From assembly GCF_039537585.1 (NCBI RefSeq), contig NZ_BAABAU010000004.1, positions 372,001-436,000 of the forward strand: a DNA stretch of 64,000 nucleotides, written 5' to 3'. Within the stretch, counting starts at the first letter, position 1. Every line of letters begins with the position of its first letter. This DNA is from Frondihabitans peucedani. GTDB lineage: Bacteria > Actinomycetota > Actinomycetes > Actinomycetales > Microbacteriaceae. A program made the translations under genes and the position numbers. The notes beneath the pieces are model-generated. The model did not search any database and had not been told where the DNA came from. It saw nothing but the letters and a program-made list of their open reading frames with translations. Of this stretch, positions 51,441 to 58,859 are shown piece after piece.

Positions 51441-52343
51441 CTACTGCCCCCGCGCCCCCAGGAAGTCGCGCGCGTAGGCCAGGTACTCCGACGCGATCCT
51501 GCGCTGCGCCTCGTCGCGGTCGATCGTCTCGGCCCGGAGATCGACGAGGGCGTCCCACCAGATGCTCCGGCCGATCGCGAAGCCGGTGAAGCCGTCGATC
51601 GGGGCGGCCGCCTCGAGCCAGCGGTCGAGGTCCTCGCGGGTCGAGTGGCGCCCGAGCACGATGCAGGAGGCCTCCCGCCCGTCGCGCACGGCGAGCTCGG
51701 CGACGGCGCGGGCGTCGTCCTCGCTGTCCATGCCCTCGACCTTCCAGATCGCAGGATCCGCCCCGTGATCCTGCAGGTACTCGATCGCGCGGAGGGTCAG
51801 CTCGGGCCGGAGCTCGTCGTCGTAGCGGTGCTTGTCGCCGTCGACCTGGGCGAGGTCGGCGTCGGTGGCGGGGACGAGGAGCTCGATGATCAGCGGCCGG
51901 CGGTTCTCGCGGCACCAGGTCGACAGCGCGGTCATCCTCTCGGCCTGCTCGGTGCGCTTGGCATCGTCGAACTCCGGGTTGTCGCGGATCAGGACCTTCG
52001 CGTGGTCGCCGTCGAAGAACAGCGCGTGCTGCTGCCAGTCGTCGTAGGCGAACTCGAACCACTCCTTGCCGCTGGCCTCGAGGGGCATCGAGAGGTTGAT
52101 CAGCCCGTCGCTCCGCGAGGCGAGCTCGGCCACGGCGGCGCCGTACTGCTCGTCGACCAGGATCCCGGCCTGCACGCCCTCGGGCAGCTCGGGAGCCGCA
52201 TCGACCAGGGCCTGGTACACCGTCAGCTTGTCCTGGCTGATCCGCGCGGCCTCGGCGGGGGTCGGCGGATCCGTCAGCTCGTACAGGTCGCGCTCCAGGC
52301 TGTCGCGGTGGTCGGAGGCGAGGATGAGCAGAGTCGTTGTCAT
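51441..52343 (-). CDS. DUF2090 protein, 5-dehydro-2-deoxyphosphogluconate aldolase-like
   Basis: The protein has 300 residues and a TIM-barrel DUF2090 domain as fused to IolC in inositol catabolism. Text includes LLILASDHRDSLERDL near residue 6, GILVDEQYGAAVAELASRSD near 60, RPLIIELLVPATDAD near 148 and GFAIGRSIWWDALVD near 255. The free-standing form may cleave a ketogluconate phosphate or related sugar acid. No other iol genes are present in the window, so the pathway role is open. Start ATG 52343. Confidence 0.78.
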   Translation of the reverse strand: MTTTLLILASDHRDSLERDLYELTDPPTPAEAARISQDKLTVYQALVDAAPELPEGVQAGILVDEQYGAAVAELASRSDGLINLSMPLEASGKEWFEFAYDDWQQHALFFDGDHAKVLIRDNPEFDDAKRTEQAERMTALSTWCRENRRPLIIELLVPATDADLAQVDGDKHRYDDELRPELTLRAIEYLQDHGADPAIWKVEGMDSEDDARAVAELAVRDGREASCIVLGRHSTREDLDRWLEAAAPIDGFTGFAIGRSIWWDALVDLRAETIDRDEAQRRIASEYLAYARDFLGARGQ

Positions 52344-52478
52344 GCTCTCGTCGTACTCGCGCAGGATGGGGGTCGCCCAGGCGGCCGGGGGACGTTGCGG
52401 CCGGCCGGCCGGGCGTGATGCACTAGACGCGCGTGCGATGCGGGACGCAGACCTGACACCCACGCCGATCGGGGCACC

Positions 52479-53522
52479 ATGACCCAGCGCCGCACCGACC
52501 TCCGCTCGAGCGAGCCGCGCAGCAGACGTCCTGCCCGCACCGTGCTCGCGGCCGCAGCCGTCGCCGCGACGGCGATGCTGCTCCTGGCCGGCTGCACCTC
52601 CGGCGAGCCGAAGGAGGACCAGACGAAGACGACGATCCAGAACGAGTCGAACCGCGAGCTGTACCGCGGCGGCCTCTACGTCCAGCCCGACAGCCTCGCG
52701 GCCCGCGCCGCCTCGACCCTCCGGGCCGACGGCAAGGACGACGCGGCCGAGGCGGCCCGCGAGATCGCCACGACGTCGGTCGCCATCTGGCTGGGCGACC
52801 AGTACAGCGTGACCGAGGTCGCGAAGGTCGTGAAGCAGAACGTGCGCGCCGCCGAGAAGCAGGGCGTCACCCCGGTGTTCGTGCTCTACGCGATCCCGCA
52901 CCGCGACTGCGGCGACTACTCCGCCGGCGGCTGGAGCGCCTCGGAGTACCCGCGCTGGACGCAGGCCGTCGCCACCGCGCTGAAGGGGCACCGCGCCGCC
53001 GTGATGGTCGAGCCCGACTCGCTCGCCATGCTCAGCAACTGTCCGGAGGAGACCGACACGCGCATCCCGCTCATCAGGAAGGCAGTGGAGCAGCTGGCCG
53101 CGGCCGGAGTCCCGGCCTACCTCGACGCGGGCAACAGCCACTGGGTCGACCCGTCGGTCATCGCCGACCGGCTGAAGCGGGCCGGGATCGCCGACGCCCG
53201 CGGCTTCTTCACGAACGTCGCGAGCTTCTACCCCGTCGACGACGAGAAGGAGTTCGCCTCGGAGGTGTCCGAGCGGACCGGCGGAGCGCACTACGTGATC
53301 GACGTCTCCCGCAACGGGCAGGGCTGGAAGGGCACCTGGTGCAACCCGTCCGGCACCGGCCTCGGGCAGGCGCCGCACGTGACCTCCGGCGACACGGCGC
53401 TCGACGCGCTGCTCTGGATCAAGACGCCGGGAGTCTCCGACGGCACCTGCAACGGCGGACCGGCCGCGGGCGTGTGGTTCTCGTCGTACGCCGAGCAGCT
53501 GGTGCGGAACCGTCAGGGCTGA
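52479..53522 (+). CDS. Lipoprotein GH6 family glycosidase
   Basis: The protein has 347 residues. A basic N-terminus and hydrophobic stretch end at the lipobox LLLAGC (Cys near residue 35), so the enzyme should be tethered to the outer face of the membrane. GH6 motifs match those at 444: LYVQPDSLA, IWLGDQYS, IPHRDCGDYSAGG, VEPDSLAM, VSRNGQGWKGTWCN and TPGVSDGTCNGG. The close similarity shows the two are paralogs with different anchoring. WLGD is kept although Trp-Asp-Trp reads Asp-Gln-Tyr here. No binding module is present. Confidence 0.9.
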   Translation: MTQRRTDLRSSEPRSRRPARTVLAAAAVAATAMLLLAGCTSGEPKEDQTKTTIQNESNRELYRGGLYVQPDSLAARAASTLRADGKDDAAEAAREIATTSVAIWLGDQYSVTEVAKVVKQNVRAAEKQGVTPVFVLYAIPHRDCGDYSAGGWSASEYPRWTQAVATALKGHRAAVMVEPDSLAMLSNCPEETDTRIPLIRKAVEQLAAAGVPAYLDAGNSHWVDPSVIADRLKRAGIADARGFFTNVASFYPVDDEKEFASEVSERTGGAHYVIDVSRNGQGWKGTWCNPSGTGLGQAPHVTSGDTALDALLWIKTPGVSDGTCNGGPAAGVWFSSYAEQLVRNRQG

Positions 53523-53540
53523 CCGTCCCCGCCGCGCGCG

Positions 53541-54257
53541 TCAGCCGCGGGAGTACCGGACGTCGCCGCCCGGCGTGAACAGCACCGAGTCGGGCGGCCT
53601 CGACGCCAGACCCGCGAGTCCGGCAGCGGCGAGCAGCGTCTCGTCCAGCTCGACGACCTCGGCGCTCCGGAGGGCCCAGGGCGGGTGCTCGAGCCTCCAC
53701 CAGGACGTCCGGCCGAGGTGCCGGGCGTGGACGCCCCAGCGCTCGGTGAGGAAGGCCGGGAGCGGATCCGCGGGCGAGACCGCGCCGCCGGGCAGCACCC
53801 GCAGCCTCGCGCCGACCCCGGTGCGACGGCGGCTGCGGTAGGCGATCTCGTCTCCCAGCCACCGGGATCCTGCGCGGGCCGGGGTGTACGGCAGCCCGAT
53901 GCCGAGCCGGGCTGCGACGACGGCCGGGAGGTGCTGCGTGTCGATGGAGCGGTGCGCGATGCCGCGGCGGCCGCGGTCGTCGACGGTCAGGATCTCGACC
54001 ACGATCTCGACCATCGTGCCGAGCCGACCGAGCGGCGGCAGCGGCGGGACGGTGCTGTCGGCGAAGACGTAGGCGACGAGCCCGACCCACGCCGACCCGT
54101 CGAAGACCTCGGGCCTGCAGCCGGCGGGGACGAGCGGCGCGACGAGGCCCGGCTCCACGCGCCAGTGCAGCAGGATCACGTCGCGCTGCCGGTGGAAGGT
54201 CACCGGGTGGTGCGGCAGCGGCGGGGCGGCGCGCGGCGACACAGGGGCGCTCGTCAC
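53541..54257 (-). CDS. YqjF-like DUF2071 protein
   Basis: The protein has 238 residues. DUF2071 features are QRDVILLHWRVEPGLVAPLVPAG near 24-44 (WRV-x7-P type), WVGLVAYVFADSTVPPLPPLG near 58-78, the VEILTVDDRGRRGI region and VHARHLGRTSWWRLEHPPW near 180. The fold relates to acetoacetate decarboxylase-like barrels; the function is unknown. The start is GTG 54257, overlapping the photolyase stop by 4 bp, so it is the second gene of that operon. It could be a light- or stress-linked enzyme, but this is inference from position. Confidence 0.75.
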   Translation of the reverse strand: MTSAPVSPRAAPPLPHHPVTFHRQRDVILLHWRVEPGLVAPLVPAGCRPEVFDGSAWVGLVAYVFADSTVPPLPPLGRLGTMVEIVVEILTVDDRGRRGIAHRSIDTQHLPAVVAARLGIGLPYTPARAGSRWLGDEIAYRSRRRTGVGARLRVLPGGAVSPADPLPAFLTERWGVHARHLGRTSWWRLEHPPWALRSAEVVELDETLLAAAGLAGLASRPPDSVLFTPGGDVRYSRG

Positions 54258-55738
54258 AGCGGCGGCCGCTCGCGCTCCTGGGCGACGACCGACTCGCGGT
54301 CGGAGAGCCCGCGCAGGCCGGAGAGCGAGCGAGCCATCCGGTGGTTGCTGCGGAGCGCTGTCTCGTTCCGGTCGAGGAACGCCCAGTAGCCCGCGGTGAA
54401 CGGGCACGCGTCCGGCCCGAGCCGCTTGCTCGGCGAGAAGCGGCAGCCGCCGCAGTAGTCGGTCATGCGGTTGATGTAGGCACCGCCGGACGCATAGGGC
54501 TTCGTCGCGACGATCCCGCCGTCGGCGTGCTGCGACATGCCCACGACGTTCGCCGGCATGACCCACGGCGTCCCGTCGACGAACATGTCGATGAACCAGT
54601 CGTTGAGGGCGTGCGGGTCGTAGCCGCGCTGCAGCGCCCAGTTGCCGAGCACCATGAGCCGCTGGATGTGGTGGGCCCAGCCGCGCTCGCGGACGTCGTC
54701 GACGGCGTGGTGCAGGCAGTTCTCCTCGATCGCGTCGGGCGTCAGCGTCGTGAAGGCCTCGGGCAGGGGCTCGTGCGCGGCGAGCGCGTTGTTCGACGCG
54801 GCGAACCCCTCGCCGAGGTACCAGTAGAGGTGCCAGACGTAGTCGCGCCAGCCGGCGATCTGCCGCACGAAGCCCTCGACGCTCGACAGCGGCGCGTTGC
54901 CGGCGGCGTGCTCGGCGGCGACGCGGGTGACGACCTCGAGCGGGTCGAGGAGTCCGAGGTTGAGGGGAGCGCTGAGAAGCGAGTGCGCCATCGTCCAGTC
55001 GCCGGTGAGCGTGGCGTCCTCGAACGGGCCGAAGTCGCCGAGCCGCGACTCGACGAAGTCGTCGAGCGCCCTGTTCGCCTCGGCCTCGGTCACCGCGAAG
55101 CGGCGAGGGCCGTCGGCGCCCACCAGGGTGACGCTCCCCTCGGACTGCCAGCGGTCGAGATCCTGCCGGACCTCCTCGTCGATGTCGTCCTCGGTCGGCC
55201 ACCACGGCTCGGGCAGCCCGAGCGTCACGGCGCCCTTCGGCGGCGACTGGCGGTTGTCGTGGTCGTAGTTCCACTGGCCGCCGACGGGCTGATCGCCCTC
55301 CATCAGCAGACCCGTGCGCTCGCGGACCCTCCGGTAGAAGTCCTCCAGCAGCAGGCGTGAGCCCGCCCGGCCGTCGGCCCACTCGCGGAAGTCGCTCTCG
55401 CTCGTGATGAAGCCGCGCGACGGCAGGATCGCACAGCCCACCCGACGCACGTACCGGCGTGCCGCGTAGGAGGTCGGGTCGACGACCTCGAGCCTCTCCC
55501 CCGGCGCAGGATCGCGCGCCGCCAGAGCCTCGTCGTACGTCTCGGCCCGCAGGTACTCGCAGCGGTCGCCGAGCTCCCGGGCGCGGTGCCGGATGGCCGA
55601 GAGGAGGAGGTGGGCCTTGGCCCGGTGGATCGGACGGCCTGCGACGAGCGACTTCGCCTCGATCAGCAGGATCGGGCCCCCGTCGTCGAAGGCCGAGCCG
55701 AGCTGGCCGGCGAACAGCCACCTCGTGGGATCGTTCAT
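54254..55738 (-). CDS. FeS-containing bacterial cryptochrome/(6-4) photolyase family protein
   Basis: The protein has 494 residues of the PhrB/FeS-BCP type. The N-terminal alpha/beta domain (about 1-130) leads to a helical FAD-binding domain with GFVRQIAGWRDYVWHLYW near 295. The four Fe-S Cys ligands are kept: NCLHHAVDD near 345 and DYCGGCRFSPSKRLGPDACP near 430-450. Relatives repair 6-4 photoproducts in DNA with light. It is divergent from the SdpI gene, only 38 bp away. It is co-transcribed with a DUF2071 gene. Confidence 0.9.
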   Translation of the reverse strand: MNDPTRWLFAGQLGSAFDDGGPILLIEAKSLVAGRPIHRAKAHLLLSAIRHRARELGDRCEYLRAETYDEALAARDPAPGERLEVVDPTSYAARRYVRRVGCAILPSRGFITSESDFREWADGRAGSRLLLEDFYRRVRERTGLLMEGDQPVGGQWNYDHDNRQSPPKGAVTLGLPEPWWPTEDDIDEEVRQDLDRWQSEGSVTLVGADGPRRFAVTEAEANRALDDFVESRLGDFGPFEDATLTGDWTMAHSLLSAPLNLGLLDPLEVVTRVAAEHAAGNAPLSSVEGFVRQIAGWRDYVWHLYWYLGEGFAASNNALAAHEPLPEAFTTLTPDAIEENCLHHAVDDVRERGWAHHIQRLMVLGNWALQRGYDPHALNDWFIDMFVDGTPWVMPANVVGMSQHADGGIVATKPYASGGAYINRMTDYCGGCRFSPSKRLGPDACPFTAGYWAFLDRNETALRSNHRMARSLSGLRGLSDRESVVAQERERPPL

Positions 55739-55776
55739 GGCCTGAACGGTACTCGTCGCTCAGTAGGCTTGTCGGC

Positions 55777-56118
55777 GTGACTGCCGCCGCCGTGATCCTG
55801 TTCGTCCTCGCCATCACCCTGGTGGGCACGACGGTGCTCGCGGCCGGAGGTGTGGTCCGTCTGAACCGGTTCGCGGGCATCCGGGTGCACTCCTTCCTCC
55901 TGTCGCAGGAGGCCTGGCAGAGCGGTCACGCCGCGGCGCTCCTCCCGGTCACCCTCGGCGGGCTGATCGCGGTGGCCGGCGGTGTCGTCGCGCTCGTCCG
56001 GCCCGGGTCGGTCGGCGTCGTCGTGGTCGCCTTCCTGCTGCTGTTCGCCCTGGTCGCCTGGGGCATCCTGCGCGGCGACCGCGCCGCTCTCGACGCGCAC
56101 GCGGCCTCCGTCGAGTAG
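55777..56118 (+). CDS. SdpI-like small membrane protein
   Basis: The protein has 113 residues and three helices: about 3-24, 44-75 and 80-97. RLNRFAGIRVHSFLLSQEAWQSGH near 29-52 matches the SdpI/YfhL family, whose best-known member gives immunity to the SdpC toxin in Bacillus. No toxin gene is nearby, so the role here is open. GTG 55777 follows TAGGCT by 7 nt, so it is probably leaderless. It ends 38 bp before the PadR gene. Confidence 0.78.
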   Translation: MTAAAVILFVLAITLVGTTVLAAGGVVRLNRFAGIRVHSFLLSQEAWQSGHAAALLPVTLGGLIAVAGGVVALVRPGSVGVVVVAFLLLFALVAWGILRGDRAALDAHAASVE

Positions 56119-56130
56119 GTTTGTCAGTCA

Positions 56131-56156
56131 CTGACTACTTGTGCGAGAGTAGTCAG
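56131..56156. promoter_or_regulatory. Inverted repeat operator before the PadR gene
   Basis: CTGACTAC (56131-56138) and GTAGTCAG (56149-56156) form perfect 8 bp arms with a 10 nt gap. A further TCAGTCACTGA palindrome overlaps the left arm. The right arm ends directly at the GTG start at 56157. PadR regulators usually bind such repeats at their own promoters. Confidence 0.75.
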
Positions 56157-56735
56157 GTGTCATCCATCCGGTTCTTCGTGCTCGACGCGTTCGCCCGCTA
56201 CGGCGAGATGCACGGTCACCAGCTGCGCCTCCAGGCGGAGCAGGAGCGCGTCCACCTCTGGACCGACATCAGCGTGGGCGCGCTCTACGGCGCCCTCAAG
56301 CGACTCGCGGCGGACGGGCTGCTGACCGAGGTCCGCGTGGAGCGCGAGGGGAACTTCCCCGAGCGGCAGGTCTACGCGATCACCGAGGCCGGCCGCGACG
56401 CCCTCCGCGAGCTGCACCAGGCGACGCTCGCGGCGGTCGTCCACAGGCCGGACCCGTTCGACCTCGCCTTCGCCCGCCTCGATCCTGACCGGCTCGACGA
56501 CCTGCCGCGTACTATCCAGGAGCGCCTGTCGACCCTCGAGCGGATGCTCGACGAGACGGTCGCCAACAACGACAGGGCCCGCCAGTGGCTCACGATCGGC
56601 GAGGAGCTCGTGATCACCCACGGTGAGCACCGGCTCCGCTCGGAGATCGACTGGCTCCGAACACTCCAGCGCAGACTCCCGGACATCATCGCCGCCGAGC
56701 GCACGCGGGTCGGCTCCGGCCGAGCCGCATCCTGA
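56157..56735 (+). CDS. PadR-family transcriptional regulator
   Basis: The protein has 192 residues. The N-terminal winged helix has FVLDAFARYGEMHGHQLRL, LWTDISVGALYGALKRLAADG and FPERQVYAITEAGRDALRE. The C-terminal part (about 95-190) is a helical PadR-C-like dimerisation domain. PadR proteins repress neighbouring exporter genes and release DNA when a phenolic or drug binds. The MFS gene starts 65 bp downstream in the same direction, and the inverted repeat at 56131 overlaps the promoter. Confidence 0.87.
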   Translation: MSSIRFFVLDAFARYGEMHGHQLRLQAEQERVHLWTDISVGALYGALKRLAADGLLTEVRVEREGNFPERQVYAITEAGRDALRELHQATLAAVVHRPDPFDLAFARLDPDRLDDLPRTIQERLSTLERMLDETVANNDRARQWLTIGEELVITHGEHRLRSEIDWLRTLQRRLPDIIAAERTRVGSGRAAS

Positions 56736-56800
56736 TCCGCACCTCCCCCGCACCGACCTCGCAGCACGTCGCATCCTGCGATACGAAAGGCTTCACCACC

Positions 56801-58687
56801 ATGACCAACGCAACCGCCGTGGCAGGCAAAGCGCCCGCCCCCGCGATCCCCAAGACCGCCTGGCGGGCGCTGATCGTGCTCCTGATGGGCATGTTCATCG
56901 CACTCCTCGACACGACGATCGTCAACGTCGCGCTCCCCACCATCCGCACCTCGCTCGACGCCTCGGAGTCGACCCTGTCTTGGATCATCTCGGGGTACGC
57001 CCTGGCGTTCGGCCTCGCGCTCATCCCCGCCGGCCGCATCGGCGACCGCGTCGGCCACAAGTGGGTCTTCTTCACCGGCATCGCGCTCTTCACGGCCGCC
57101 TCGTTCGCCTGTGGAATCGCGCAGTCCGACGAGCAGCTCGTGATCTTCCGCGTGATCCAGGGCCTCGCCGGCGGCATCTACGTGCCCGCGGTCACCGCCT
57201 TCATCCAGCTCCTCTTCCCGCCGCAGGCCCGCGGCAAGGCGTTCGCGATCATGGGCAGCGTCATCGGCGTCTCGTCGGCCCTCGGCCCGATCGTCGGCGG
57301 CCTGCTGATCCAGGCCTTCGGCGACGCCAACGGCTGGCGCACCGTGTTCTACGTGAACCTGCCGATCGGTGTGGCCACCCTGGTGCTGGCCGCGATCCTG
57401 CTGCCGAAGCGCGACCCCTCTCAGCCGCGTCCGCCCGCCGGGCTCGACTGGATCGGCGTCGTCCTGGTGTCGGGCGCGCTCGTCGCCCTGCTCGTGCCGC
57501 TGATCCAGGGGCAGGATGAGGGCTGGCCGCTCTGGACCTACCTCACCATCGCCGGCGGCGTCGTCCTGCTCGCGCTGTTCGCCCTCTGGGAGGTGCGGCT
57601 CACCCGCCGCGGCGGAAGCGCCCTCGTCCCGCCGTCGCTGTTCAAGCACCCGCAGTTCACCGGCGGCGTGATCCTCGCGCTCGTCTACTTCGCGGCCTTC
57701 ACCAGCATCTTCTTCACGATCTCGCTGCTCTGGCAGAGCGGTCTGCAGCACTCGGCCCTCGCGTCGGGCGCCGTCACGATCCCCTTCGCGGTCGGCTCGA
57801 TCCTCGGCTCGTCGCAGAGCAACCGCCTCTCGTCGCGCCTCGGCCGCAACGTCCTGATCATCGGGACCGCGCTCGTCGCCGTCTCGCTCATCTCGATGTG
57901 GCTGATCTTCCTCAACGTCGACGGCCCGTCGCTCACCAACTGGATGCTGCTCGCCCCGCTGTTCGTCGGCGGCCTCGGCAACGGCCTCTTCATCGCTCCG
58001 AACGCGCAGTTCATCGTGGCCACCGTCGACCGTCGCGACGCAGGATCGGGATCGGCCGTCATCGCCGCGATCCAGCGCGTCGGCAGCGCGGTCGGCATCG
58101 CCGTCATCGGGTCGGTGCTCTTCGGCACGCTCGTGATCGACAAGCCGGGCGCCCCGACGTCGAACTCCGCGGCAGCCGTCGCGGCCGTCAAGCGCCAGGC
58201 CGCCGAGAACGTCGCCACCGGATTCACGAACGCGGCGGCTCACGCGATGATGGTCAGCGCGATCTTCGCCGTCGTGGCGTTCGCCCTCGTGTTCGCGCTG
58301 CCGAAGCGCGTCGGTGCGCCGGGCGGCGGGCACGGTGGTGGAGCCGGCGGCGGTGCTCGCGGTGCTGCCGATGGTGCTGCCGGCGGTTCTGCTGGCGGTT
58401 CTACCGCAGGTTCGAAGCGCGGTGCCGCTCCTACTGCCGGCGGCGCTCAGACGCCCGCCGTCGGTGGTGCGCCTGCCGAGCCCGTCGGCGCGCGCGGAGC
58501 CTCCGCCGAGGCTCCGACCAGCCCCGAGGTCGGCGGTGCGCCGACCCACGGTGCGCACGCCGCGGATCCTGCGCACCCCGCGGAGCCGGTCCACGCCGGG
58601 CACGGGTCGCACGTCGCGGCGCCGGAGCACGGCCACGGGGCGCACGCCGCCGAGGTCGAGCCCGACTCGGGTGAGCCGAAGGCCTGA
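56801..58687 (+). CDS. MFS drug exporter of the DHA2 (EmrB/QacA, 14-helix) family with a long low-complexity tail
   Basis: The protein has 628 residues. Fourteen helices lie in residues about 20-500. Motif A appears as PAGRIGDRVGHKWVFFTG near 76-93, motif C as VIGVSSALGPIVGGLL near 160-175, and motif D1 as LLDTTIVNVALPTIR near 33-47. Residues about 505-628 form a Gly/Ala/Pro tail with several His-Gly pairs, unusual for this family. PadR upstream probably controls it. It should export drugs or toxic lipophiles using proton motive force. Start ATG 56801. Confidence 0.9.
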   Translation: MTNATAVAGKAPAPAIPKTAWRALIVLLMGMFIALLDTTIVNVALPTIRTSLDASESTLSWIISGYALAFGLALIPAGRIGDRVGHKWVFFTGIALFTAASFACGIAQSDEQLVIFRVIQGLAGGIYVPAVTAFIQLLFPPQARGKAFAIMGSVIGVSSALGPIVGGLLIQAFGDANGWRTVFYVNLPIGVATLVLAAILLPKRDPSQPRPPAGLDWIGVVLVSGALVALLVPLIQGQDEGWPLWTYLTIAGGVVLLALFALWEVRLTRRGGSALVPPSLFKHPQFTGGVILALVYFAAFTSIFFTISLLWQSGLQHSALASGAVTIPFAVGSILGSSQSNRLSSRLGRNVLIIGTALVAVSLISMWLIFLNVDGPSLTNWMLLAPLFVGGLGNGLFIAPNAQFIVATVDRRDAGSGSAVIAAIQRVGSAVGIAVIGSVLFGTLVIDKPGAPTSNSAAAVAAVKRQAAENVATGFTNAAAHAMMVSAIFAVVAFALVFALPKRVGAPGGGHGGGAGGGARGAADGAAGGSAGGSTAGSKRGAAPTAGGAQTPAVGGAPAEPVGARGASAEAPTSPEVGGAPTHGAHAADPAHPAEPVHAGHGSHVAAPEHGHGAHAAEVEPDSGEPKA

Positions 58688-58788
58688 CGCCCGCGCGACA
58701 CCTCTGGAGCGCCCCTCGCCTGCTGGCGGGGGGCGCTCCGTCGTGGCGGGTGCTTCGGCGGGTGAAGAGCCGCTCCGACCACGAAAGA

Positions 58789-58822
58789 GGCTCCCGACCA
58801 CAGACGTTCGTGGTCGGGAGCC
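58789..58822. terminator. Terminator hairpin between convergent genes
   Basis: GGCTCCCGACCAC and GTGGTCGGGAGCC form perfect 13 bp arms. TTCTT follows on the plus strand, so it can stop the MFS gene. GGCTCCCGACCACAGA is also found at 18761-18776 beside another hairpin. Confidence 0.85.
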
Positions 58823-58859
58823 TTCTTCGCGGTCGAGAGCCGGAGGGCTAGCCGGCGCG

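Noticed and set aside
55777-56118. Sdp-type cannibalism toxin-immunity system
   Set aside because: Only an SdpI-like protein is present; no SdpA, SdpB or SdpC-like gene is nearby, and SdpI-like proteins are widespread without toxins.
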